A stretch of DNA of 64,000 nt, taken from positions 62,001-126,000 of the forward strand of contig NZ_JNFG01000199.1 in the NCBI RefSeq assembly GCF_000729995.1. Reading direction: 5' to 3'. The stretch comes from Caballeronia sordidicola (lineage in GTDB: Bacteria > Pseudomonadota > Gammaproteobacteria > Burkholderiales > Burkholderiaceae). Under the pieces are notes generated by a model. The model did not search any database. It was not told where the DNA came from and worked only from the letters and a program-made list of their open reading frames with translations. This document shows, piece by piece, positions 43,867 through 52,707 of this stretch; position 1 is the first letter of the stretch; every line of letters starts with the position of its first letter. The position numbers and the translations under genes are program-made.

Positions 43867-43895
43867 TCGCCTCTGATCGCCTCTGATCGCTTCTG
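43866..43895 (+). repeat. Three tandem 10-base repeats between gsiA and gsiB
   Basis: Units atcgcctctg (43866-43875), atcgcctctg (43876-43885) and atcgcttctg (43886-43895) lie at the end of gsiA and in the following 107-base gap. Most likely slippage-derived; possibly part of an intercistronic RNA element. Confidence 0.75.
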
Positions 43896-43972
43896 ATCAC
43901 ACAACGCGCCACATTTTTCATCGCGACTTTGCTTACCTGTTTCTACTATCAAGCTGCCTGGAGCCCACCCTT

Positions 43973-45535
43973 ATGAACTCGCTTGTCCTGTCTTCTCCGT
44001 TTCGTTTGCGTGCGCTGCTTGCTGGCGGCGCGGTAGTTTTCTCGATGCTCGCGAGCGGGTTGGCGCACGCCGAACAAACCGCCGTGATGGCCGTTGCATC
44101 GACCTTTACGAGCCTGGACCCCTACGACGCCAACGACACGCTTTCGCAAGCCGCCGCGAAGTCGTTCTATCAAGGCCTGTTCGGTTTCGACAAGGACATG
44201 AAGCTCGTCAATGTGCTGGCAACCAGCTATGAGGCGAGCCCCGATGCGCGCGTCTACACGTTCAAGCTGCGCCAGGGCGTCAAGTTCCAGGATGGCACCG
44301 ACTTCAACGCGGCAGCGGTGAAGGCCAACTTCGACCGCGTGACCGATCCGGCAAACAAGCTCAAGCGCTACAACCTGTTCAACCGCATCGATAAAACCGA
44401 GGTCATCGATCCGTACACGGTCAAGATCACGCTCAAGACGCCGTTCTCTGCGTTCGTCAACGTGCTCGCCCATCCGTCGGCAGTGATGATCTCGCCGGCC
44501 GCCATGACGAAATGGGGCAAGGACATCGGTTTTCATCCGGTCGGCACGGGCCCGTTCGAATTCGTGAAGTGGGACCCGGCGGGCGATCTGACAGTGAAGA
44601 AGTTCGCCGGCTACTGGAAGACGGGGTATCCGAAGATTGATGCGATCGACTGGAAACCGGTCGTCGACAACAACACGCGTTCCGCGTTGATGCGCACCGG
44701 CGAAGCCGACTTCGCCTTTCAAGTGCCTTATGAACAGGCCGCCATGCTCAAGACCGATCCCAAGGTCGACCTGTTCGCGGGGCCGTCGATTATCGTGCGT
44801 TATATCAGCCTGAACGTGACGAAGAAACCGTTCGACAACCCGAAGGTCCGCGAAGCGCTGAACTACGCGGTGAACAAGGACGCGCTCACGAAGGTGGCGT
44901 TCTCAGGCTACGCCACGCCGGCCGATGGTGTCGTGCCCCAGGGCGTGGACTACGCGTCGAAGACGGGGCCTTGGCCGTACGATCCCGCAAAGGCGCGCGC
45001 CCTGCTGAAAGAAGCCGGCTATCCGGACGGTTTCGAGTCCACTCTCTGGTCGGCGTATAACAATTCGACTTCGCAGAAGGTCATTCAATTCGTGCAGCAG
45101 CAACTCGCGCAAGTCGGGGTGAAGGTGCAAGTGGAAGCGCTGGAAGCGGGCCAGCGCGTGGCGAAGGTAGAGAGCGCACCGGACCCGGCAAGCGCACCCG
45201 TGAGGATGTATTACGCCGGCTGGTCGTCGTCGACCGGTGAAGCCGACTGGGCGATCTCGCCGCTGCTGGCGTCGGCTTCAATACCGCCGAAGCTCACGAA
45301 TACTGCTTACTACAAGAACGATACGGTCGATGCGGATCTGTCGAAGGCGCTCGAGACCCCCGACCGCGCGCAGAAGACGGCGCTGTACACGGACGCGCAA
45401 AAGCACATCTGGACCGACGCGCCGTGGATCTTCCTGGTCCAGGAGAAAGTGCTCTATGCGCGCAGCAAACGCCTGTCGGGTGCGTATGTCGCGCCGGACG
45501 GTTCGTTCAACTTCGACGAGATCGCGATCAAGTAA
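43973..45535 (+). CDS. gsiB: Periplasmic peptide/glutathione-binding protein (GsiB-like)
   Basis: The protein has 520 residues with an N-terminal signal peptide (about 1-33, LASGLAHA before EQTAVMAV). It is family-5 solute-binding: SLDPYDANDTLSQAAAKSFYQGLFGFD, RVYTFKLRQGVKFQDGTDFNAAAVKANFDR, PVGTGPFEFVKWD, and a C-terminal IFLVQEKVLYARSKRL. It delivers a short peptide to the GsiCD permease. It lies in the third structural position of the importer, as in E. coli. The substrate inference is from synteny. Confidence 0.93.
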   Translation: MNSLVLSSPFRLRALLAGGAVVFSMLASGLAHAEQTAVMAVASTFTSLDPYDANDTLSQAAAKSFYQGLFGFDKDMKLVNVLATSYEASPDARVYTFKLRQGVKFQDGTDFNAAAVKANFDRVTDPANKLKRYNLFNRIDKTEVIDPYTVKITLKTPFSAFVNVLAHPSAVMISPAAMTKWGKDIGFHPVGTGPFEFVKWDPAGDLTVKKFAGYWKTGYPKIDAIDWKPVVDNNTRSALMRTGEADFAFQVPYEQAAMLKTDPKVDLFAGPSIIVRYISLNVTKKPFDNPKVREALNYAVNKDALTKVAFSGYATPADGVVPQGVDYASKTGPWPYDPAKARALLKEAGYPDGFESTLWSAYNNSTSQKVIQFVQQQLAQVGVKVQVEALEAGQRVAKVESAPDPASAPVRMYYAGWSSSTGEADWAISPLLASASIPPKLTNTAYYKNDTVDADLSKALETPDRAQKTALYTDAQKHIWTDAPWIFLVQEKVLYARSKRLSGAYVAPDGSFNFDEIAIK

Positions 45536-45649
45536 GGTTGTTTGCGTGGTCCGGCTCGTCATGCCGGACGCTCCGTATTCTCTTTTGCTGTCGTGGGCTG
45601 TGGCCGGAATGTCCGGTCATGGCGGCTGCATGACAGCCGGATTGCCTTC

Positions 45650-46570
45650 ATGCTGAACTTTCTCTTCAAACGTCTCCTGGGCCTGCTGCCGACGCTTTTC
45701 ATCGTCGCGGTGCTCGTGTTCCTATTCGTGCATTTGCTGCCGGGGGACCCGGCGCGTCTTGCCGCCGGTCCCGAAGCCGACGATGCAACCGTCACGCTGG
45801 TACGCAGCGACCTTGGTCTCGACAAGCCGCTGCCGCAGCAATTCGTGCATTTTTTCTGGCGCATCGCGCATGGCGATTTCGGTGTCTCGACGCGCAGCAA
45901 GCGGCCTGTCAGCGAGGAGATCAGTCAGCGGTTCATGCCGACCTTGCTGCTGACGCTGGTGAGCATGGTGTGGGCAGTAGTCTTTGGGATGGCGGTGGGG
46001 ATAACGTCGGCGGTTTGGCGTAATCGATGGCCAGACCGCATTGGCATGACCTTGGCGGTATCCGGAATCTCATTCCCCGCTTTCGCGCTCGGCATGTTGC
46101 TGATGGAAGTCTTCTCGGTAAAGCTGGGTTGGCTGCCGGTTGTCGGAGACGGTTCATGGAAGAGCTACGTGCTGCCTTCAGTGACCCTTGGTGCAGCCGT
46201 TGCCGCGGTCATGGCGCGCTTCACGCGTGCCTCCTTCGTCGAAGTGATGCATGAGGACTTCGTGCGCACCGCACGCGCCAAGGGCGTGCCTGAATGGCTG
46301 GTGATCGTCAAGCACAGCCTGCGCAACGCGATGATTCCAGTCGTCACCATGATGGGGCTGCAGTTTGGTTTCCTGCTAGGTGGCTCCATCGTCGTTGAAG
46401 TCGTATTCAACTGGCCCGGACTCGGGCGCTTGTTGGTCGATGCCGTTTCCATGCGCGACTATCCGGTGATCCAGGCGGAAGTGCTGCTGTTTTCGCTCGA
46501 GTTCATTGTCATCAATCTGGTTGTCGACGTGCTGTACGCCGTCATCAATCCGACCATCCGTTTCAAGTGA
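45650..46570 (+). CDS. gsiC: Peptide ABC importer permease (GsiC-like)
   Basis: The protein has 306 residues from ATG 45650 (MLNFLFKRLLGLLPTLF), the standard DppB/GsiC start; an upstream frame to 45542 is not family-like. It has six membrane helices. The EAA-loop region reads FVRTARAKGVPEWLVIVKHSLRNAMIPVVT at about 200-230, contacting GsiA. It forms a heterodimer channel with GsiD. It begins 114 bases after gsiB and ends seven bases before gsiD. Confidence 0.94.
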   Translation: MLNFLFKRLLGLLPTLFIVAVLVFLFVHLLPGDPARLAAGPEADDATVTLVRSDLGLDKPLPQQFVHFFWRIAHGDFGVSTRSKRPVSEEISQRFMPTLLLTLVSMVWAVVFGMAVGITSAVWRNRWPDRIGMTLAVSGISFPAFALGMLLMEVFSVKLGWLPVVGDGSWKSYVLPSVTLGAAVAAVMARFTRASFVEVMHEDFVRTARAKGVPEWLVIVKHSLRNAMIPVVTMMGLQFGFLLGGSIVVEVVFNWPGLGRLLVDAVSMRDYPVIQAEVLLFSLEFIVINLVVDVLYAVINPTIRFK

Positions 46571-46577
46571 GGTCCGC

Positions 46578-47486
46578 ATGAGCACGACAGGCAGTGAGAC
46601 GAGTATCGTGGCGCCGGTAAGGCAGGCAGACAGCGCGATTCGCACGCCGTGGGGTGAGTTCTGGCGCAAGTTCCGCAAGCAACATGTTGCGCTCGCAGCG
46701 GGCGTGCTGGTGCTGCTGCTCGTGGTGGTGGCGATCGTGGCGCCGCACATCGTTCCGTATGATCCGGAGAACTATTTCGACTACGACGCGCTGAACGCGG
46801 GGCCGTCCATAGCGCATTGGTTTGGCGTCGATTCCTTGGGCCGCGATATTTTCAGCCGGATCCTGTCGGGCACGCGCATCTCGCTGGCGGCGGGTTTCCT
46901 GTCGGTTGCTATCGGAGCTGCGATCGGCACTTTCTTCGGTCTGCTTGCCGGTTACTACGAAGGCTGGTGGGATCGCATCACCATGCGCGTGGCGGATGTG
47001 CTGTTTGCATTCCCGGGCATTCTGCTCGCGATCGGCGTGGTAGCCATTCTTGGCAACGGCATGGTCAACGTGGTCTGCGCGGTGTCCATCTTCAGCATTC
47101 CAGCGTTTGCGCGACTCGTGCGCGGCAACACGCTGATGCTCAAGCAACTGACGTATATCGAAGCGGCGCGAAGCATCGGCGCGTCGGACTGGACCATCAT
47201 TGTGCGGCATATCCTGCCGGGGACTATATCGTCGATCGTCGTGTATTTCACGATGCGTATCGGCACCTCGATCATCACTGCAGCGAGCCTCTCGTTCCTC
47301 GGTCTTGGCGCGCAACCGCCCACCCCGGAGTGGGGCGCGATGCTCAACGAAGCACGCGCCGACATGGTGACGGCGCCGCATATCGCGTTGTTTCCGAGCC
47401 TCGCCATTTTCGTGACTGTGCTCGCCTTCAACCTGCTCGGCGACGGCTTGCGTGACGCGCTGGATCCAAAACTCGACCGGCCATGA
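46578..47486 (+). CDS. gsiD: Peptide ABC importer permease (GsiD-like)
   Basis: The protein has 302 residues from ATG 46578 with gaggt upstream. It has a cytoplasmic N-tail and then six helices. The DppC/GsiD hallmark HWFGVDSLGRDIFSRILSGTRISL lies near 78, and the EAA loop YIEAARSIGASDWTIIVRHILPGTISSIV near 195. It ends with the family-typical NLLGDGLRDALDPKL. It overlaps the peptidase gene by four bases (ATGA), showing that the importer and peptidase are translationally coupled. Confidence 0.94.
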   Translation: MSTTGSETSIVAPVRQADSAIRTPWGEFWRKFRKQHVALAAGVLVLLLVVVAIVAPHIVPYDPENYFDYDALNAGPSIAHWFGVDSLGRDIFSRILSGTRISLAAGFLSVAIGAAIGTFFGLLAGYYEGWWDRITMRVADVLFAFPGILLAIGVVAILGNGMVNVVCAVSIFSIPAFARLVRGNTLMLKQLTYIEAARSIGASDWTIIVRHILPGTISSIVVYFTMRIGTSIITAASLSFLGLGAQPPTPEWGAMLNEARADMVTAPHIALFPSLAIFVTVLAFNLLGDGLRDALDPKLDRP

Positions 47487-48535
47487 GCGATACGTGTTTG
47501 GCGCCTTCTATTGGCGTATTGCCTTGCGGGCCACTTGGAACGATCGCCGATGTTGCGGGCGTAAAAGTAGGCCATTGCACGCTGGATGACGGGTCGGTGC
47601 AAACCGGCGTCACGGTCATTCGTCCGCATGAGGGCGACCCTTATCGCCGCAAGGTGCCGGCTGCCGTGACCGTGATCAACGGCTTCGGCAAGAGCATCGG
47701 TCTCATGCAAGTTGAAGAGCTTGGGGTGCTGGAGACGCCGATTGCGTTGACGAATACGTTTGGGGTAGCGGCGGTTGCTGACGCGCAGATTCGCGCTGCG
47801 ATCCGTGCAAATCCGCAAGTCGGGCGCGAATGGCCGACAGTGAATCCGCTTGTTTTCGAATGCAACGACGGTTACCTGAACGATATCCAGGCGCTGGCGG
47901 TCACGGGCGAACACTATTGGCGTGCCAGCGATGGGGCGAGTGCCAGCGTAGCCAGGGGCTCGGTGGGCGCCGGGCGCGGCATGTCGTGCTTCGATCTGAA
48001 AGGCGGCATAGGCACGGCTTCGCGCGTGGTATCCGTAGCGGGGCAGACGGTCACAGTCGGCGCTTTGGTGCTGGCTAACTTCGGTCGGCTGCCTATGCTG
48101 ACGCTCGCAGGCAAACCGGTCGGCCGGATACTGGCGGAGCGCAACGCCCATGCCACCGCTACAAAACCGGAGCAGGGCTCGATCATCATGATCATCGCCG
48201 TGGATGCCGCGCTCGACGCAAGGCAACTGAAACGCCTGTCCATGCGTGCTGCTGCGGGTCTGGCGCGCACCGGTTCCGTCTACGGACACGGCAGCGGAGA
48301 TATCGCCTTGGCGTTCTCCACGGCCTACACAATGCCCCACAACGTCACCCATATTTCTCTGCCCGCCATCCTCGCCGACACCCGCCTCGACCCGCTCTTC
48401 CAGGCCTGTGCGGATAGCGTCGAACAGGCTATCGTCGATGCGCTTTGGAGCGCGACCTCGCTGCCGGGCCGCGATGGCCATCGACGTCTTTCATTACTCG
48501 ACGCAGCGCCGGACATCGCGCAATTGCTAACCTGA
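47483..48535 (+). CDS. P1-family (DmpA-type) aminopeptidase
   Basis: The protein has 350 residues of the self-processing Ntn-like fold. The expected autocleavage site is G232-S233 (EQGSIIMIIAVDA), giving a beta subunit with N-terminal Ser nucleophile. Other marks are VGHCTLDDG near 30, the GVAAVADAQI region near 95, and RGMSCFDLKGGIGTASR at 165-181. DmpA releases N-terminal D- or L-Ala/Gly; BapA relatives cleave beta-peptides. Coupling to gsiD implies that imported peptides with unusual residues are cut in the cytoplasm. Which specificity applies cannot be told from the sequence. Confidence 0.92.
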   Translation: MSDTCLAPSIGVLPCGPLGTIADVAGVKVGHCTLDDGSVQTGVTVIRPHEGDPYRRKVPAAVTVINGFGKSIGLMQVEELGVLETPIALTNTFGVAAVADAQIRAAIRANPQVGREWPTVNPLVFECNDGYLNDIQALAVTGEHYWRASDGASASVARGSVGAGRGMSCFDLKGGIGTASRVVSVAGQTVTVGALVLANFGRLPMLTLAGKPVGRILAERNAHATATKPEQGSIIMIIAVDAALDARQLKRLSMRAAAGLARTGSVYGHGSGDIALAFSTAYTMPHNVTHISLPAILADTRLDPLFQACADSVEQAIVDALWSATSLPGRDGHRRLSLLDAAPDIAQLLT

Positions 48536-48554
48536 CCTGGCTTTGATTTTCCCG

Positions 48555-49388
48555 ATGAACGTCCTGATTTCAGTCGATATAGAAGGTATTGCGGGTGTGT
48601 TCCATCCCGAGCAAACGCGTGCGGGCAACGGCGAATATGAACGCGCTCGCCGCTGGATGACGCTTGAGGCAAACGCCGCGATACAAGGGGCATTTGCGGG
48701 CGGCGCAACGCAGGTCTGGGTCAATGATTCGCACGGTGGATTCCGCAACTTGCTACCGGATCTGCTCGATGCTCGCGCGCAAGTCGTGCTCGGCAAACCG
48801 CGGACGCTTGGGATGATGGCGGGCCTGGAATACGGAGCCACCCTCGTATTCATGATCGGCTACCACGCGATGTCGCAGAGCCGCGGCATTCTCGCCCACA
48901 CGGTAAATAGCTTCGCGTTTGCGCGAGTGCTGTTGAACGGCGTGGAGACCGGTGAAGCAGGGTTGTACGCTGCACTCGCTGCGGAATACGGTGCGCGGGT
49001 CGCGCTGCTTTCAGGCGACGATGTCTTCGCCGAGGAAACACGGCCGCAATTCCCCGATGCCAGTTTCGTCGTTACCAAGAACGCGACCGGTCATGCGAGC
49101 GGCGTGACGCAGACACCGGAAAGCGCGTGCATCGCGATCGAGCGTGCGGCGCGTGCGGTTGTTGAACGTCACGTGGCGGCGGGCACGATCCGGCATGCCG
49201 CGCGTGTGCCATCCGCACCGGTTGAATGCGAACTGCGTGTGCAGACTACTGCGCTTGCCGATCTGTTTTGTCAGTGGCCATCGCTTACGCGAGTGGATGG
49301 CGTGACGCTGCGCTTTGACGCAACGTCCGTCGAACATGTGGTGCGGATGTTGAACTGTTTATCGGCGATGTCGTTCATGTTGCGGTGA
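48555..49388 (+). CDS. M55-family D-aminopeptidase (DppA-like)
   Basis: The protein has 277 residues from ATG 48555 (MNVLISVDIEGIAGV). The dinuclear-zinc ligands are D8 and E10 at the start, with His in NDSHGGFRN near 60 and IGYHAM near 103, and a Glu in NGVETGEAGLYAA near 133. Bacillus DppA is a decameric D-Ala-D-Ala-releasing peptidase and this has the same length and motifs. Last gene of the operon, 19 bases after the P1 peptidase. With DmpA and IaaA it makes a set of peptidases for D-, beta- and isoaspartyl-bonds. Confidence 0.93.
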   Translation: MNVLISVDIEGIAGVFHPEQTRAGNGEYERARRWMTLEANAAIQGAFAGGATQVWVNDSHGGFRNLLPDLLDARAQVVLGKPRTLGMMAGLEYGATLVFMIGYHAMSQSRGILAHTVNSFAFARVLLNGVETGEAGLYAALAAEYGARVALLSGDDVFAEETRPQFPDASFVVTKNATGHASGVTQTPESACIAIERAARAVVERHVAAGTIRHAARVPSAPVECELRVQTTALADLFCQWPSLTRVDGVTLRFDATSVEHVVRMLNCLSAMSFMLR

Positions 49389-49451
49389 GAGGCCGGGCCG
49401 GCGATCAAGCTTCACTTAACCGCTAGCAGGTCGCCGGGTTGCGGCTCACGC

Positions 49452-50372
49452 TCAGCTCTGGTCGGAAGAAGCGAGCCAAAACGATCCTTCCATCACACTG
49501 ACACATTTACCGCCAATGCGGACCCTTGTCTTGCCATTGTCACTATCCACGCTGGCGATCAAGATGCTCGGCCGCCCCATGTCTACACCTTGACTTACTC
49601 GCAGCACCAGCTCTGACTGACCCCTGACCTGAGCAACGAGTGCGGCCATGGCGGCAGTTGCGCTGCCTGTCGCCGGGTCTTCGGTCATGCGGGGCGTGAA
49701 CATGCGGGCTTGCACATCGCAGCCGGCGCCAGTCGCGTCCGGGCCTGCGTCGCGTGTATAGGCGTAGATAGACACAGCGCCGTCAATGGGTAGTAAGCCT
49801 TTGTAAGCGATGAGGTTAGGTGTACACCGGCGGAGCGCATCTCGGGAAGCTAGTTCAGCAACGACGAACGGCAGGCCGACAGAGGCCACCTGTGGTGCGT
49901 GAGCGTTGATGAGGATATCGGCGGAATCCAGGGAAAGACACTCGGCTATGCGGTCTTGCGGCACTTGCGATAGCCGGACTAATGGCTCGGGCGCAGTGAG
50001 TTCCGCTCCAACCAGCTTGCCGTTTTCTTTCAGTTGAATGACCGGAACCAGGCCCGCGGCTTCCTCAAACACGAGTTGATCCGGCAGAGGTGTCCGACCC
50101 GATGCCGCTCTTGAAGCCAATACAAACGCCGTGCCGATGTTCGGATGCCCGGCGAAAGGTATTTCGCGGCTCGGCGTAAAGATTCTCACCCAGGCCGTGT
50201 TGGCGGGATTGCGGGGCGGCAGTACAAATGTAGTTTCGCTATACCCGAATTCGACTGCGATCGCCTGCATCTGGTTCGTCGACAAACCTTCAGCATCCAA
50301 CACGACTGCGACCGGATTGCCCTTGAATTTCTCGTCCGCGAATACATCTGCCGTGACATAACGACGGTTCAT
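49452..50372 (-). CDS. PhzF-family isomerase/epimerase-like protein
   Basis: The protein has 306 residues of the diaminopimelate-epimerase-like fold in two halves. Visible features are YVTADVFADEKFKGNPVAVV at 4-23, the catalytic-type Glu in FGYSETTFVLPP near 45, FAGHPNIGTAFVL near 75 and the C-terminal MTEDPATGSATAA motif near 230. A good agagagg ribosome-binding site precedes ATG 50372. The family includes PhzF isomerase and many uncharacterised relatives; no phenazine genes are nearby, so a true phenazine role is unlikely. Single leftward gene, convergent with the peptide-salvage operon. Confidence 0.93.
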   Translation of the reverse strand: MNRRYVTADVFADEKFKGNPVAVVLDAEGLSTNQMQAIAVEFGYSETTFVLPPRNPANTAWVRIFTPSREIPFAGHPNIGTAFVLASRAASGRTPLPDQLVFEEAAGLVPVIQLKENGKLVGAELTAPEPLVRLSQVPQDRIAECLSLDSADILINAHAPQVASVGLPFVVAELASRDALRRCTPNLIAYKGLLPIDGAVSIYAYTRDAGPDATGAGCDVQARMFTPRMTEDPATGSATAAMAALVAQVRGQSELVLRVSQGVDMGRPSILIASVDSDNGKTRVRIGGKCVSVMEGSFWLASSDQS

Positions 50373-50530
50373 GAATGCCTCTCTGGTTTGATAGTGCTGA
50401 CCAATGACAAGCCGCCATTATTGCTTCGGGAATGGTCGAGGCGCCCTATACAGATAGGCGAGGATGGATCGGGCCAGTCCACCTGATTCAACGCGTTCGT
50501 GTGCGGCTGGCCTTGCACAACAAGGTCACT

Positions 50531-52585
50531 TCACTCGGTCCGCAGCAATCCACGTTTGCGCAACATGGGTTCGGCACGAGGATCGCGGCCACGAAAAGCG
50601 CGGAACGCCGAGCCCTGTTCGCGGCTGTCGCCCGCGCTATACACGTACCGATGCAGCTTGTCCGCTAACGCGGAATCGAACGCATCGCCGGCTTCTTCGA
50701 ATGCGTCGAACGCATCGGCTTCCAGGACCTCAGCCCACATATAGACGTAGTACCCGGCGGCGTAATATCCGCCGCTGAAGATATGGCCAAAGTGGGGCAG
50801 CCGGTGGCGCATGCCCACCTCGCGCGGTACGCCAAGCCGCTCCCGCTCATCTATCTCGAACTGGGCGATGTCGATGCCGGCAGGATCGCGGCGCAGATGC
50901 AGCGCCATGTCGATCAAAGCTGACGATGTGTAGGCAACCGTCGAAAACCCCTGGTTGAACGTCTGCGAAGCCCTGATGCGTTCGATCAGCGCAGCCGGGA
51001 TAGGCTCGCCTGTCGTCACATGACGCGCATGCTTCGCGAGCACTTCCGGCACCGTGGCCCAGTTTTCCATCAACTGGGAAGGAAGTTCCACATAGTCTTG
51101 CGGGACATTCGTACCCGACAGGCGACCGTAATTCACATCGGACAGCAAGCCGTGCAGGCCGTGACCGAACTCGTGAAACAGCGTGCGTACGTCGTCGAAA
51201 CTCAGCAACGTCGGACCGCCGTCGGTGCGGGCGAAGTTGTTGTTGTTCACCACGATCGGCGTTACCTTGCCGCCATGACGCCTTTGCCTGCGATAAACAT
51301 GCATCCACGCGCCGCCCTGTTTATTGGGCCGGGCATAGTTGTCGCCAAGGAAGAGTCCCACCAGTTCGTCTCCGCGGCGCACCTCCCAAAGCCGCACGTC
51401 CGGGTGATACAACGGCACGCCGGTTTGTTCACGGGTTTGTTCAATAAACTTCACTCCGAACAGGCGATCGGCGCAATCGAACATGGCGGCGAGCATCGCA
51501 TCGAGGCTGAAGTACGGTTTCACCTGCGCATCGTCGAGTGCATAGCGGGCAACCCGGACCTTCTCGGCGAGGTAATACCAGTCCCACGGTTCAATGCCGG
51601 TAGGCTCACCCAGCGCGGCAGCCTGTGCAGCCAAAGCCTTCAGCTCCTGTGCAACGCTGGCCTTCGCCGGCTCCCATACCTGGCTAAGCAACGCGTGGAC
51701 CGCAGACGCTTTGCCCGCCATGCGATCGGCAAGCGCGTAATCGGCAAAGTTTTCGTAGCCGAGCAAACGTGCTTGTTCTTGCCGCAGCATCAGTATCTCG
51801 CGAGCGATTGGCCGGTTATCGCGTGTCGGGTTTTCTCCGCGACTAGTCCAGGCGCGCCATGCGGTTTCACGCAGATCACGACGAGTGGACCATGTAAGAA
51901 ACGGCTGCACCAGCGAACGCGACAGCGTGATGACGTAGCCCTCTGCACCGCGTTCCTTTGCAGCGCCGCGGGCCGACTGGCGCAGAAAATCGGGCAAGCC
52001 AGCCAGGTCCGCTTCCGATGTCAACGGCAACTGGTAGCCGGATTCGTCCGCGAGTATGTTTTGCGCGAACTGCGTCTGCAGATCCGCGAGCCGCGTAGCA
52101 ATGGCCGCGAAACGCTCGCGGTCGAGCCCTTGCAGCGTAGCGCCGGTACGGACAAAATCGATATGCATGCGTTGCAGCAAACGCTGCTGCTCTTCGTTAA
52201 GATCTAGCACGGCAGCTTGCTGGTGCACAGCGTCGAGCCTCGCGAAGAAACCGGCATGCATGGCGACCTTGCTGTCGTGCGCGGCCAGCAGCGGCGCCAT
52301 CTCGCGCTCCACGGCCTGCAACGCGGCCGGCGACTCCGAGGCGCACAGGTTTTCGAAAGTTAGCCGCACACGATCGAGTGAGGCGCCGGCCGCATCGAAC
52401 GCGGCCACGGTATTGTCGAAGGTGGGCGCGGCCTGATTGTCAGCAAGCGCATCGATTCCCCCCAGATGCTGCTCGAAGAGCGCGGCGAATGCGGGTGCGA
52501 AATGTTCGGGCCGGATCTGGTGGAAGGGCGGCAATTGGTAGGGCGTTTGCCAGTCTTGCAGCAGCGGGTTGCGGTTGTCGGTCAT
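50531..52585 (-). CDS. M3-family metallopeptidase (Dcp/oligopeptidase A type)
   Basis: The protein has 684 residues, the usual length of Dcp and PrlC. The thermolysin-like zinc motif HEFGH lies near residue 469 (LFHEFGHGLHGLLSD), with the third ligand Glu in SGTNVPQDYVELPSQLMENW. The N-terminus (PYQLPPFHQIRPEHFAPAF) and SGTNVPQD resemble peptidyl-dipeptidase Dcp slightly more than oligopeptidase A. No signal peptide, so it is cytoplasmic and degrades short peptides. It is divergent from the FRG-domain gene and close to the peptide-import operon but not part of it. Confidence 0.92.
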   Translation of the reverse strand: MTDNRNPLLQDWQTPYQLPPFHQIRPEHFAPAFAALFEQHLGGIDALADNQAAPTFDNTVAAFDAAGASLDRVRLTFENLCASESPAALQAVEREMAPLLAAHDSKVAMHAGFFARLDAVHQQAAVLDLNEEQQRLLQRMHIDFVRTGATLQGLDRERFAAIATRLADLQTQFAQNILADESGYQLPLTSEADLAGLPDFLRQSARGAAKERGAEGYVITLSRSLVQPFLTWSTRRDLRETAWRAWTSRGENPTRDNRPIAREILMLRQEQARLLGYENFADYALADRMAGKASAVHALLSQVWEPAKASVAQELKALAAQAAALGEPTGIEPWDWYYLAEKVRVARYALDDAQVKPYFSLDAMLAAMFDCADRLFGVKFIEQTREQTGVPLYHPDVRLWEVRRGDELVGLFLGDNYARPNKQGGAWMHVYRRQRRHGGKVTPIVVNNNNFARTDGGPTLLSFDDVRTLFHEFGHGLHGLLSDVNYGRLSGTNVPQDYVELPSQLMENWATVPEVLAKHARHVTTGEPIPAALIERIRASQTFNQGFSTVAYTSSALIDMALHLRRDPAGIDIAQFEIDERERLGVPREVGMRHRLPHFGHIFSGGYYAAGYYVYMWAEVLEADAFDAFEEAGDAFDSALADKLHRYVYSAGDSREQGSAFRAFRGRDPRAEPMLRKRGLLRTE

Positions 52586-52707
52586 GTCGATCCGCCTGTT
52601 GGGTATTGATGGTCACGAAGTGAACATGATATGACATCGCGGTTGAAAGTTTTCGAGCCGGGTCTGATCGGGCAGGAAAGAGCGAGTGCTACTCTGGATA
52701 AGTGACA

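Noticed and set aside
43866..43895. Short CRISPR-like array
   Set aside because: Repeats are only 10 bases and directly adjacent without spacers.
44000..48481. Leftward frames of up to 508 codons opposite the gsi and peptidase genes
   Set aside because: Same shadow effect; the plus strand has tightly packed genes with overlapping starts and stops.
49452..50372. PhzF-like gene as evidence for phenazine production
   Set aside because: No other phz gene is present; most PhzF-family proteins are not in phenazine pathways.
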